Below, piece after piece: positions 30,543 through 39,072 of a DNA stretch of 64,000 nucleotides. Origin of the DNA: Candidatus Saccharibacteria bacterium GW2011_GWC2_48_9 (GTDB lineage Bacteria > Patescibacteriota > Saccharimonadia > Saccharimonadales > Saccharimonadaceae); assembly GCA_001003725.1 (NCBI GenBank), contig LCPR01000005.1, positions 82,891 to 146,890 on the forward strand, written 5' to 3'. A program made the position numbers and the translations under genes. The notes beneath the pieces are model-generated. The model was given only the letters and a program-made list of their open reading frames with translations, had not been told where the DNA came from and did no database searches. The first letter of the stretch is position 1; each line of letters begins with the position of its first letter.

Positions 30543-33059
30543 TTATAGCTGTTTAAGCGCAGCGATGACAGCAGGTTGATCGCGCGCAATCAGTTCGACC
30601 TTACCCTCAATTTCACTTATGCCGAGTTGAATTGCACGCGTGAGCGCAGGGATGTCTTGCTTTGGAGTAAAAAACTCCTTGTATTCGGCAAGTTGCTGCT
30701 TAGTAGTAAGGCCACCGGCACTATAACGAGGGTAGTCATCGTAGCTCTTGTCACCCCCAAAGGTCTGTTCGATCCACTGCCAGTTGTCGCGCATCCACTG
30801 CCACGCTTGCGCCCGCGATTCGCGCCCACGCACCAGATATACAAACCAGCGCGCTACATCTTGAGGTTTGATTATTTCGGTGTTCTTGATTGAAGCGAGT
30901 AGCAAATCAATTTTTTCGGCTACACGCGTACTGGTGATCCCGATGGCGATATCTTGTTTGAGCTCTGCACTCGAAGTGCTACGGTAACGTTCTAGCAATG
31001 AATCGACTATATGTCCGTCTCCATAGCGTGCAACTGAACTGATGACAAGCGCACGAAGCTCAGGATCGATCTCTTCTAGTGAGGTGGCCTCATAGATTGA
31101 TTGAGCGGTTGCAATTGCTTCAGTGTCCTCTCCATATAGCGTAAGACCTAAGATTGTACTGCGAAGTTTAGTTCTTTCCTCTGACTCGCCTTCCTGCGGC
31201 TGCCAACCGAGCTCTTTGTAAAGTGTTGAGGAGATATCTTTTGAAAACAGGCGTAACTTTTGCTCTGCTTCTGTATCGTCTTGTACAAACTTTTTGAGCT
31301 CTCCGAGTGCAAGCGATATGATATTCCAGACAGGTTCACTTGTCTCGTGTTTGTAGGCGTCCAGAAGTGGTAGTAGTTGATCGGACGCAAGTACCCCGCC
31401 GCGTGCGAGAAGTGTTGCTTCGTGCAAGAATTGAATTTTCGAAAGACTATCGATTGTGCCGTGCTGCACGGAGCCTACGATACGTGCAAAAAGCTCATTA
31501 TCGTAGTGGGTGATAAAGTGTGCTGTATCGCCGGAATTCAGCGCAAAAGCTGTGTCGGCAGGAACTGTGAAGGAGATGCTTTCTTCGGTTAGCAGCTCGG
31601 GTGCTGACTCTGTCGTAGCATTGAGAGGGATAGGCCACCTCGCACCCGTATTGGTATGGCTGCCGATAAAGAATTGTTCCTGCGATAGTGTCGCTTTACC
31701 GTCTGACAGAGAAGCGTGTACGACGGGATATCCAGGCTGAGACGTCCATGTATTCATCATCTCAACAATGTTTTTTCCGCTTGCGTTTGAAAGCGCCTGC
31801 CAAAGATTGTCGCCAATTGTGTTGTCGTATGAATACTCTTTAAAATACTGCGCGAGACCGCGTTGAAATGCATCTTCGCCAACAAAATGCTGTATCATGC
31901 GGAGTAGGCGAGCTCCCTTGGCGTAGACGATTGCTGGGTCAAATAAGGTGCTGATTTCGTCCGGATGATTGACGTCTACCTGTACCGCCTGTACTCCATC
32001 GAGCGCATCGCGTCTGAGTGCGGCAATAGACTCGTGTGTCGCAAAATCAAGCCAAATATTCCATTCTGGGTGTAGTGCGTCAACTGCCACGTATTCCATA
32101 AGCGTTGCAAAACTTTCATTGAGCCAGAGATCATTCCACCACTTCATGGTCACAAGATTGCCGAACCACTGATGCGCAAGCTCATGTGCAATAACGGTTG
32201 CAATGTATTGTCGACTTGAGATGCTGGTGGTGCGTGGGTCCGCGAGTAAGGCCATCTCGCGGTAGGTGATAAGCCCCCAGTTTTCCATAGCTCCAGAGCT
32301 AAAGTCGGGTAACGCGACATGGTCGGCCTTCGGTAGGGGGTAGGATGTGCCGAAATAATCGTTGTAAAACTCAATACTGCGTACGGCTATATCAAGAGGA
32401 AAATCTAGCGACGCGGTAGGTTGTGCATGTGTTGCCCAGATGTTCACTTCGACGCCGTCTTTGGTGGTGGCGGATTTTTTCTGAAGCTCACCTACGACAA
32501 AAGCAAGCAAATAGCTGCTCATTTTCGGGCTTGTTTGAAACTTCGTTACTAAACCCTCGGGCTCGTTTCGTTGCCATTCGATAGGCATGTTGCCAAGTAC
32601 TGACACGTCATTTTCGGTGGTGAGCGTCAGGTCGAACGTTGCTTTGGCCGCAGGTTCGTCAACACAAGGAAACACCTCGCGCGCATGATGGCTTTCGAAC
32701 TGAGTTGCAAGTAGCTCTTTTTTCTTGCCTTCAACTTCAAAATAGCACGGGTACAGGCCATGCATCGCATCGGTTATTGTGCCGGAAAATTGAATCACGG
32801 CGATATGCTCACCCGCGGTTATGGAGTTGCTTGTAATACGTAGCTCATCGTTGTCCTTTAGTTGCCACTCTGCAACCTGGCCATCAATGGTGGTCGAAGT
32901 AATGTCGAGGTCTTTTGCGTGAAGGGCTATGTGCGTACCATGTACGTAACCAGCGACGCTAACCGTGCCGTGGAAAGTACGGGCTGTGCGATCAAGAGTG
33001 AGTGATAAATCATAGTGTTCGGGTACGAATGAATCGAGTAGATGAGAAAAAGTTTGCAT
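30543..33059 (-). CDS. pepN: M1 family aminopeptidase
   Basis: GAMENWGLITYRE and HELAHQWFGNLVTMKWWNDLWLNESFA. Confidence 0.95.
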   Translation of the reverse strand: MQTFSHLLDSFVPEHYDLSLTLDRTARTFHGTVSVAGYVHGTHIALHAKDLDITSTTIDGQVAEWQLKDNDELRITSNSITAGEHIAVIQFSGTITDAMHGLYPCYFEVEGKKKELLATQFESHHAREVFPCVDEPAAKATFDLTLTTENDVSVLGNMPIEWQRNEPEGLVTKFQTSPKMSSYLLAFVVGELQKKSATTKDGVEVNIWATHAQPTASLDFPLDIAVRSIEFYNDYFGTSYPLPKADHVALPDFSSGAMENWGLITYREMALLADPRTTSISSRQYIATVIAHELAHQWFGNLVTMKWWNDLWLNESFATLMEYVAVDALHPEWNIWLDFATHESIAALRRDALDGVQAVQVDVNHPDEISTLFDPAIVYAKGARLLRMIQHFVGEDAFQRGLAQYFKEYSYDNTIGDNLWQALSNASGKNIVEMMNTWTSQPGYPVVHASLSDGKATLSQEQFFIGSHTNTGARWPIPLNATTESAPELLTEESISFTVPADTAFALNSGDTAHFITHYDNELFARIVGSVQHGTIDSLSKIQFLHEATLLARGGVLASDQLLPLLDAYKHETSEPVWNIISLALGELKKFVQDDTEAEQKLRLFSKDISSTLYKELGWQPQEGESEERTKLRSTILGLTLYGEDTEAIATAQSIYEATSLEEIDPELRALVISSVARYGDGHIVDSLLERYRSTSSAELKQDIAIGITSTRVAEKIDLLLASIKNTEIIKPQDVARWFVYLVRGRESRAQAWQWMRDNWQWIEQTFGGDKSYDDYPRYSAGGLTTKQQLAEYKEFFTPKQDIPALTRAIQLGISEIEGKVELIARDQPAVIAALKQL

Positions 33060-33091
33060 ATACCCATTGTAACAAAGTTAAATAGGAGTAT

Positions 33092-33814
33092 ATGAAACCA
33101 AATCTCAAAGTTCGCCGACTCGTTGTAGTACTTATCGTAGCGATAGTAAGCTTATCTTCCTTGGCATATGATATGGCCCAAGATGAATTGCTTGTAGTGC
33201 AGGAGCCACGTCATGCGCCCGATGCCCCAGCAAAGCAGGAGCTGTCGGATTCGCCCACCGCGCAGAGTATTTTAAGTAGTCTTGAGGTAAAGGGACGTGC
33301 ACCCAAAACAGGCTACGAGCGCGCGCAATTTAGTAGCGGATGGGGTAGGTTAGCCGAGTGCGATCTTCGCAATATTATATTGCGGCGTGATCTAGACGAC
33401 ACTCAGACGGATGACAACTGCAGGGTAGTGAGTGGTACGCTACAAGATCCATACACAGGTGCACAGATTGAGTTTACTAGGGGTAAGACGACGAGCGATG
33501 ATGTGCAGATTGATCATGTTGTAGCACTGAGTAATGCGTGGCAAACTGGCGCCCAGCAGCTGTCGAGCGAGCAGCGCCGTTCGTTTGCGAATGATCCGCT
33601 TAATCTTGTAGCTGTCGACGGCGCGGCAAATCAGCAAAAAAGCGATGGAGACGCGGCCACGTGGCTACCTGCAGACAAGTCGTTTCGCTGTCAGTACGTT
33701 GCCCGGCAGATTGCGGTAAAGCAAGCCTATTCTCTCTGGGTTACGTCTGCTGAAAAGTTGGCGATGGAAACGGTACTACGACGTTGTCCGGGTCAACAAA
33801 TTCCGGTTCAGTAA
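33092..33814 (+). CDS. secreted HNH endonuclease (DUF1524/GmrSD C-terminal-like)
   Basis: N-terminal signal/TM; IDHVVALSNAWQTGA...FANDPLNLVAVDGAANQQKSD, His-Me finger nuclease pattern. Confidence 0.8.
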   Translation: MKPNLKVRRLVVVLIVAIVSLSSLAYDMAQDELLVVQEPRHAPDAPAKQELSDSPTAQSILSSLEVKGRAPKTGYERAQFSSGWGRLAECDLRNIILRRDLDDTQTDDNCRVVSGTLQDPYTGAQIEFTRGKTTSDDVQIDHVVALSNAWQTGAQQLSSEQRRSFANDPLNLVAVDGAANQQKSDGDAATWLPADKSFRCQYVARQIAVKQAYSLWVTSAEKLAMETVLRRCPGQQIPVQ

Positions 33815-34352
33815 ATGCGTCTGGCTGGAACTCGCGTTCGATTGCTCTGGAGCCCATGGTACGTAGGTCTTGCTCTGTGTAGCGAATTCTATTAACGCCT
33901 CCATTGTAGCGGTATCGCGTAAGTAGCGCGTCGAAACTATTTGTGTCGGAGCTATCGATTGATAAAGAAGCTGACGCGCCGTTGCGGCGTGAACGCGCGC
34001 CGTATATGATAGAACGCGCGACGTGATCTACTAGTTGTATCGGCGATGTGTAGCTCTGGCTTTCGTCTGCGTACAGGTGTGTGAGCTCGAATGCAGAACG
34101 TCTGCTTTCGGGGTTAAGCGAGAATACTCGCTCCATATGCGCCATGCCGACGGGTGTGTTGTCAGGGGTTGTGGCAACGAATATCTGCTCGTTGCCACTG
34201 GAGTTTTCAATAATGTGGCCTATTGCCTTATGAAATGCTTTCGAACGAAATGCGGGATAGCTTTGAAACTGTTTGAGTGTGTCATACATGCCGCGAATTG
34301 CAGGTATGTCGTCGGCCGTAGCGAGCCTGGTGTGAATTCTTTCTGTTGTCAT
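33741..34352 (-). CDS. GNAT-like acetyltransferase (weak match)
   Basis: TRLATADDIPAIRGMYDTLKQF... and IFVATTPDNTPVGMAHMERVF; 3' end overlaps HNH gene antisense. Confidence 0.6.
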   Translation of the reverse strand: MTTERIHTRLATADDIPAIRGMYDTLKQFQSYPAFRSKAFHKAIGHIIENSSGNEQIFVATTPDNTPVGMAHMERVFSLNPESRRSAFELTHLYADESQSYTSPIQLVDHVARSIIYGARSRRNGASASLSIDSSDTNSFDALLTRYRYNGGVNRIRYTEQDLRTMGSRAIEREFQPDAFTEPEFVDPDNVVVPFPSPTFQQT

Positions 34353-34443
34353 GGTACGAAGTATAGTGCGCTATATTGACATATGACAAAAATATATTTA
34401 TTATGATCAATATTAGTACTAATTGTTTAGAATTGATCAGATA

Positions 34444-35076
34444 ATGATAACTGTCACCGATAGAGTCCGCAGCTGGGTACAGAGAAATCCGTCGTACGCG
34501 CTACATATGCGCCATGGTATCATCAACTACTCATCGCTTGCGCGGCGTATTAAGCCGGACATTGAGCATGATGTGGGCGAGCGCGTATCAGTAGAGGCCA
34601 TTACTATCGCGCTCAACAGGGTGGCAAAAACCTTGACTGACCAAGACGCTGTAGATTACAGCGCGTACTTAGGGGAGGTTTCGGTGCAGTCTGGGCTGGG
34701 GGTTTTGACTATTCCTCAGTCTGAGACGAGTATGGATCAGTTCTTTACTGCGGCGAAGAGATTGCACGAGCAAAATGAATACATGGTCTACACGCGAGGT
34801 TTATGGTATACGGCGTTGATCGGACGTACCGAAGTAATCGATGAACTTGAGACAGCCCTCCAGGGGACTGTAACCTCAAGGGATATCGTAGGTATTACTG
34901 TAAAACTGCGGATAGGACACTTACCGGTTCCAGGAGTGTGTGCGTATGTGCTACAAATTCTCGCAAATCGAGGTATAAACCTTGTCGAGGTGACTTCGTC
35001 ACACAATGAGCTGACTGTGTTCGTGCATAATAACCGCACTAGCGAAGCGGTCGCCCTTCTCGTTATGAATGACTAG
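34444..35076 (+). CDS. ACT-domain-containing putative regulator
   Basis: Internal VGITVKLRIGHLPVPGVCAYVLQILANRGINLVEVTSSHNELTVFVHNN is ACT-like; N-terminal segment is possibly winged-helix; start at ATG 34444 preferred to TTG 34423. Confidence 0.65.
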   Translation: MITVTDRVRSWVQRNPSYALHMRHGIINYSSLARRIKPDIEHDVGERVSVEAITIALNRVAKTLTDQDAVDYSAYLGEVSVQSGLGVLTIPQSETSMDQFFTAAKRLHEQNEYMVYTRGLWYTALIGRTEVIDELETALQGTVTSRDIVGITVKLRIGHLPVPGVCAYVLQILANRGINLVEVTSSHNELTVFVHNNRTSEAVALLVMND

Positions 35077-37082
35077 AATATTGTTTTAATAGAATCTTGC
35101 TGAATAGTCGCGTTGCTATTGGCTTGAACGAGTTTTTTAAACAGGTCCTGTGCATGTGACAGGTTCTCGGACTTACCGCTCCATGCTTGGATAACGGGCT
35201 CTTGTAGCGCGCGTGAATAGCTAAATGTGATTGGCCAGGCCTGCGCACCCTTGTTGGTGATAGCTTGCAGGTTATTCGTAGCCTGCAGTGGTTCTTGGCC
35301 ACCTGACAAGAATACGATTCCTGCGAGGTCGTGTGGAACATGGTGAGAGAAGACGTCTACCGTGGCCACCGCAACTGCTTCGGGCGATGACTGAGGCTGC
35401 TTGCTGCCAGCCAGTACCATACTGGTCTTGAGTAGCATTGCTTTTCGATGTACGCCAAGGAGTGCAAGCTCTTCAAACAGTGCATCGAGCACACGAGAGC
35501 TTACCGCTTTGGCGCGCTCTATGGTGAAATCACCTTCATGAACAATCTCTGGTTCAACAATCGGCACGATGCCGGCGTTTTGACAATCGAGCGCGTAGCG
35601 GGCAAGAGCATGCACGTTTGCTGCTATTGCCGCATCGCTCGGCAGAGTATCGGTTACGGTAAATGCTGCTCTCCATTTTGCAAAGCGAATGCCCATAGCG
35701 TAATATTCGGCGAGTCGCTCTGGTAGCCCGTCGAGTCCACTGGTGACTCCTTCGCCCTCAAAGCCCGGAAGTGGCACGATGCCTTTGTCGACTTTTACGC
35801 CAGGGATAATACCACGTGACTGTAGGAGCTCCGGAAACGGTGTGCCGTCGTCAGCTTTTTGCCGTGCTGTCTCGTCGAATAGAATAACGCCGCTGAGGTG
35901 GGTCTCGATACCAGGTGAGGTAAAGAAAAGCTGTCGGTATGTGCGACGAACCTCTTCGCTGTCGTCGATGCCGTATTGTTCGAATCGCTTGTGGATACTG
36001 CCACCGCTTTCATCGGCTGCAAATATTCCCTTGGGGTTCTCAACAAGCGATTGAGCAATTTCTTCGGGTGACTGCTCCGAAGAGCCAGATATGACAGTGG
36101 GAATATATTCTGCTGGAGCGTCTGCCAGAAGTTGCAAGATGTCATCCTTACTGAGTAGGCCTGCCTGGGCGCCAAGATGCTGACACACATTCATGCTGTT
36201 GATAGGTGCCCAGCTAAGGGCGGTCTCAAGACTCTCACCCTGAGCGAGAGCGGTTGTTATGGTTGAAGCAAATGCGTCACCGGCTCCCGTCCTGTCGAGT
36301 GGAGGCTTAGGATCAGGGTAGTTGGGGATGGAGATGATTTTCTTGCCATCTGAAGCATATGAGCCATTTGGGCCATCAGTTATGACTACGACCTCCGGCC
36401 CAAGATTGTGGAGCCCATCGAACAAGTCTTCGAGATTCTCTAGCGCGCGCCCAGTCACGTCAGCAGCCTCTTCTTTGTTCATACATACCATGTGTGAACG
36501 TGCGTACACCTCAGCCAGTTTTTCTGCACCCCATTTGAAATGGAATGTTCCAGGTTGAAACACAAGTTTTGTATCTGGGTGTTTGCCAAGATACTCGAGA
36601 AGTTCCATGTGAAGCTGCCAAGAGGCGCCATCGAGGGCACTAAGATAAATCCATTCGGGCACTTCATTCGGTTCTTGCCAGGTATAGTCGTACTTTTCAT
36701 TCTTAACTAGGATAGTTCGTTCTGCGCCGTATCGTAGGACATACCAGTAATTTGACTTTTCCCCTTCTGCGATTGAGATAGTCGATGTGTCGACGTGCTG
36801 CTCCTTAAGGTAGCCAAGCATATCTTGGCCAGGAGTGTCGTCGCCCATATACGCCATGAGGCCAGCATTAGCGCCTAGACGGGAGAATGCCACTGCTGCA
36901 TTAGGCGAGGGGCCGACCGCTTGCACGATATCAACATGATCATATGGCGGTTTGGTGCCGAAAGGGAGGATGAGTTTTTTATTGCCGTGTTCATCTGTAA
37001 TTACTTCGGCTTCGTCGTCTTTGAGCTTAATAAATGCATCGGTCACGATATCACCAATCGCCAATATATACGGTTTGTGCAT
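35073..37082 (-). CDS. PfkB family sugar kinase fused to class I fructose-bisphosphate aldolase
   Basis: Residues ~1-335 PfkB (DRTGAGDAFAS); residues ~345-669 class I FBA (GIFAADESGGSIHKRFEQYGID, GVILFDETARQ, GIVPIVEPEIVHEGDF, MLLKTSMVLAG, VFLSGGQEPLQATNNLQAI). Confidence 0.9.
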   Translation of the reverse strand: MHKPYILAIGDIVTDAFIKLKDDEAEVITDEHGNKKLILPFGTKPPYDHVDIVQAVGPSPNAAVAFSRLGANAGLMAYMGDDTPGQDMLGYLKEQHVDTSTISIAEGEKSNYWYVLRYGAERTILVKNEKYDYTWQEPNEVPEWIYLSALDGASWQLHMELLEYLGKHPDTKLVFQPGTFHFKWGAEKLAEVYARSHMVCMNKEEAADVTGRALENLEDLFDGLHNLGPEVVVITDGPNGSYASDGKKIISIPNYPDPKPPLDRTGAGDAFASTITTALAQGESLETALSWAPINSMNVCQHLGAQAGLLSKDDILQLLADAPAEYIPTVISGSSEQSPEEIAQSLVENPKGIFAADESGGSIHKRFEQYGIDDSEEVRRTYRQLFFTSPGIETHLSGVILFDETARQKADDGTPFPELLQSRGIIPGVKVDKGIVPLPGFEGEGVTSGLDGLPERLAEYYAMGIRFAKWRAAFTVTDTLPSDAAIAANVHALARYALDCQNAGIVPIVEPEIVHEGDFTIERAKAVSSRVLDALFEELALLGVHRKAMLLKTSMVLAGSKQPQSSPEAVAVATVDVFSHHVPHDLAGIVFLSGGQEPLQATNNLQAITNKGAQAWPITFSYSRALQEPVIQAWSGKSENLSHAQDLFKKLVQANSNATIQQDSIKTIF

Positions 37083-37188
37083 TGAGTCCCACCTCCTAGA
37101 GTGTTGCTAATTTCTTTTATAGCTATGGTATCACGCTTGTGGCAATAAATAAACAAAGGCAAGCAGTATGTGGTCAACGCATTAGTGT

Positions 37189-37217
37189 TTGACAAAGTTA
37201 CATCCAGCGCGTACTAT
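37189..37217 (+). promoter_or_regulatory. sigma70-type promoter of nusA
   Basis: TTGACA (37189-37194), 17-bp spacer, TACTAT (37212-37217). Confidence 0.8.
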
Positions 37218-37230
37218 AAAGGAGTACAAC

Positions 37231-37254
37231 TCCGGCCAGCAGGTCGGATTTTTT
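37231..37254 (+). terminator. candidate leader terminator/attenuator upstream of nusA
   Basis: TCCGGCC-AGCA-GGTCGGA followed by TTTTTT, between the promoter and the nusA start. Confidence 0.65.
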
Positions 37255-37283
37255 CATAGCTAAACAAAAGGAGTTTTATATAC

Positions 37284-38402
37284 ATGGAAGACATTAATCT
37301 TAAACAACTGCTTCTTGCGGTTCGTACAATCGCAGAAGAAAAAAACCTACCAGAAGAAACGGTGATGAGTGTTATTGAACAGTCAATCGCAGCTGCATGG
37401 CGTCGTGATAACGGTGAGCGTGAGCAGAATGTGCGCGCAGAGCTCAATACCGTAGAAGGAACGGCAAAGGTATACGTTGTGCGTGAAGTCGTCGAAGACC
37501 CAATCAACGACGCAATTGAACTTGATGTTGAAGAAGCCCAGAAGTACAAAGCAGGCGCGGTCGTAGGCGATGAAGTCGAAGAGATGTTCGAAGTGACGAA
37601 ATTTGGTCGTGTTGCAGCACAAACTGCCAAACAAGTGGTGTTGCAGCGTCTACGCGAAGCAGAGCGTGAAATCGTCCTCGAAGAGTACGAAGATAAGATT
37701 GGCACAGTCGTGACTGGTGTCGTGCAGCGTGTTGAGCCACGAGTAGTGCGCGTAGAGCTCGGGAAAGCTACGGGTATTTTGCCACATAGCGAACAAATAC
37801 AAGGCGAGTTCTACAGCGTTGGCGCGCGCATTAAAGTATTCATCAAAGATATCGAACGTGACAATCGTGGTCCTCAGTTGATTCTTTCTCGGGGTAACGA
37901 GGCGTTTATCGAATATTTGTTCCGTCAAGAGGTTCCAGAAATGGAAACAGGAGCAGTTGAAATCAAAGGTATCGCTCGTGAAGCTGGCCGACGCACGAAG
38001 ATCGCGGTTGCAAGCACTGTTCCGGGCGTTGACGCTGTCGGTACATTCGTTGGCGGACACGGTACTCGTGTTCAGGCTGTAATGAACGAAGTAGGCGATC
38101 AAGAGAAGATCGACATTGTGCCTTACGACGAGAACATCGATATGTATATTCGCAATGCACTTAGTCCGGCAGAGGTTGTTGGCCTTGATATTGACGAGGC
38201 TGATAAGCGAGTGAAAGTGTATGTGGCGGAAGATCAGCAGTCGATCGCTATCGGCCGTGGTGGACAGAATGTTCGCCTGGCTAGTCAACTGAGCGGCTAT
38301 GAACTTGATATCGAAGCGAAAGAAGTGACACCAACAGAGCCGAAATCTAAGAAGAACATCGAGGACAGTCTGCTTGATGCACTCGAAGGTTCTGACGAAT
38401 AA
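37284..38402 (+). CDS. nusA: transcription termination/antitermination protein NusA
   Basis: S1 domain GTVVTGVVQRVEPRVVRVELGKATGILPHSEQ; KH IAIGRGGQNVRLASQLSGYELDI; SD aaaggag. Confidence 0.95.
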   Translation: MEDINLKQLLLAVRTIAEEKNLPEETVMSVIEQSIAAAWRRDNGEREQNVRAELNTVEGTAKVYVVREVVEDPINDAIELDVEEAQKYKAGAVVGDEVEEMFEVTKFGRVAAQTAKQVVLQRLREAEREIVLEEYEDKIGTVVTGVVQRVEPRVVRVELGKATGILPHSEQIQGEFYSVGARIKVFIKDIERDNRGPQLILSRGNEAFIEYLFRQEVPEMETGAVEIKGIAREAGRRTKIAVASTVPGVDAVGTFVGGHGTRVQAVMNEVGDQEKIDIVPYDENIDMYIRNALSPAEVVGLDIDEADKRVKVYVAEDQQSIAIGRGGQNVRLASQLSGYELDIEAKEVTPTEPKSKKNIEDSLLDALEGSDE

Positions 38403-38429
38403 ACCCGAGCTTGCTTATTTAGAATATAC

Positions 38430-38456
38430 AAAACCGCTCCGCATGTGAGCGGTTTT
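38430..38456 (+). terminator. intrinsic terminator after nusA
   Basis: AAAACCGCTC-loop-GAGCGGTTTT. Confidence 0.75.
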
Positions 38457-38470
38457 GGTATAATGGAGGT

Positions 38471-38965
38471 ATGGGAATATTTGATTTTATGGGCAAAATG
38501 GCAAAAGGGGAGCCAATATTTGACGAAAATAACGCGCATCGGCAATCTACGGACACAGGCGCTTCTCAGCAGGTACCTACCGTAGATGCTATCCGTCAAA
38601 ACGGCCACAAAGTTATACCTGAAATCCGAGTAACGCGCCTTGTCTCTCGGCGCAACGGTTCGAATATGACGACGCACGTATGGTTGCAGAATGATGCGCC
38701 ATTTGCCGTAGAAGTACGTAGCTTTCGCGTCATGGGGCAGGCAACCTCGATGAACTACCGGCTTGAACCTGCTCAGGGCAGGGAAGTGAATATCTACAGT
38801 GGCCCTGTAGCTTCGCACGACGACGAAGACGACGCCTATGTCGACTACAGAATTGTGCAAAACGGAGATTACTTTCAGCAACATTTTCATGTTGAGTTCG
38901 ACCGCCAGTCGGATGGAATGTACCTACTGGAAGAATTGCACCCCGAGCACGTAAAAGATACTTAG
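38471..38965 (+). CDS. hypothetical protein
   Basis: 164-aa ORF with its own extended -10 (TGGTATAAT) 6 nt upstream of ATG. Confidence 0.65.
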   Translation: MGIFDFMGKMAKGEPIFDENNAHRQSTDTGASQQVPTVDAIRQNGHKVIPEIRVTRLVSRRNGSNMTTHVWLQNDAPFAVEVRSFRVMGQATSMNYRLEPAQGREVNIYSGPVASHDDEDDAYVDYRIVQNGDYFQQHFHVEFDRQSDGMYLLEELHPEHVKDT

Positions 38966-38992
38966 TTGGCACTCGCTTGACTCGAGTGCCAG
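38966..38992 (+). promoter_or_regulatory. CIRCE operator (HrcA site) upstream of clpC
   Basis: TTGGCACTC-N9-GAGTGCCAG, matching CIRCE TTAGCACTC-N9-GAGTGCTAA; overlaps candidate -35 TTGACT (38977) with -10 TATACT (39001). Confidence 0.85.
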
Positions 38993-39072
38993 AAAGCATG
39001 TATACTGAAAAGTATAAGATTATCGTATAATGTGAAGTAGCACACTTGCGGTTACAACACGGAGGAAACATT

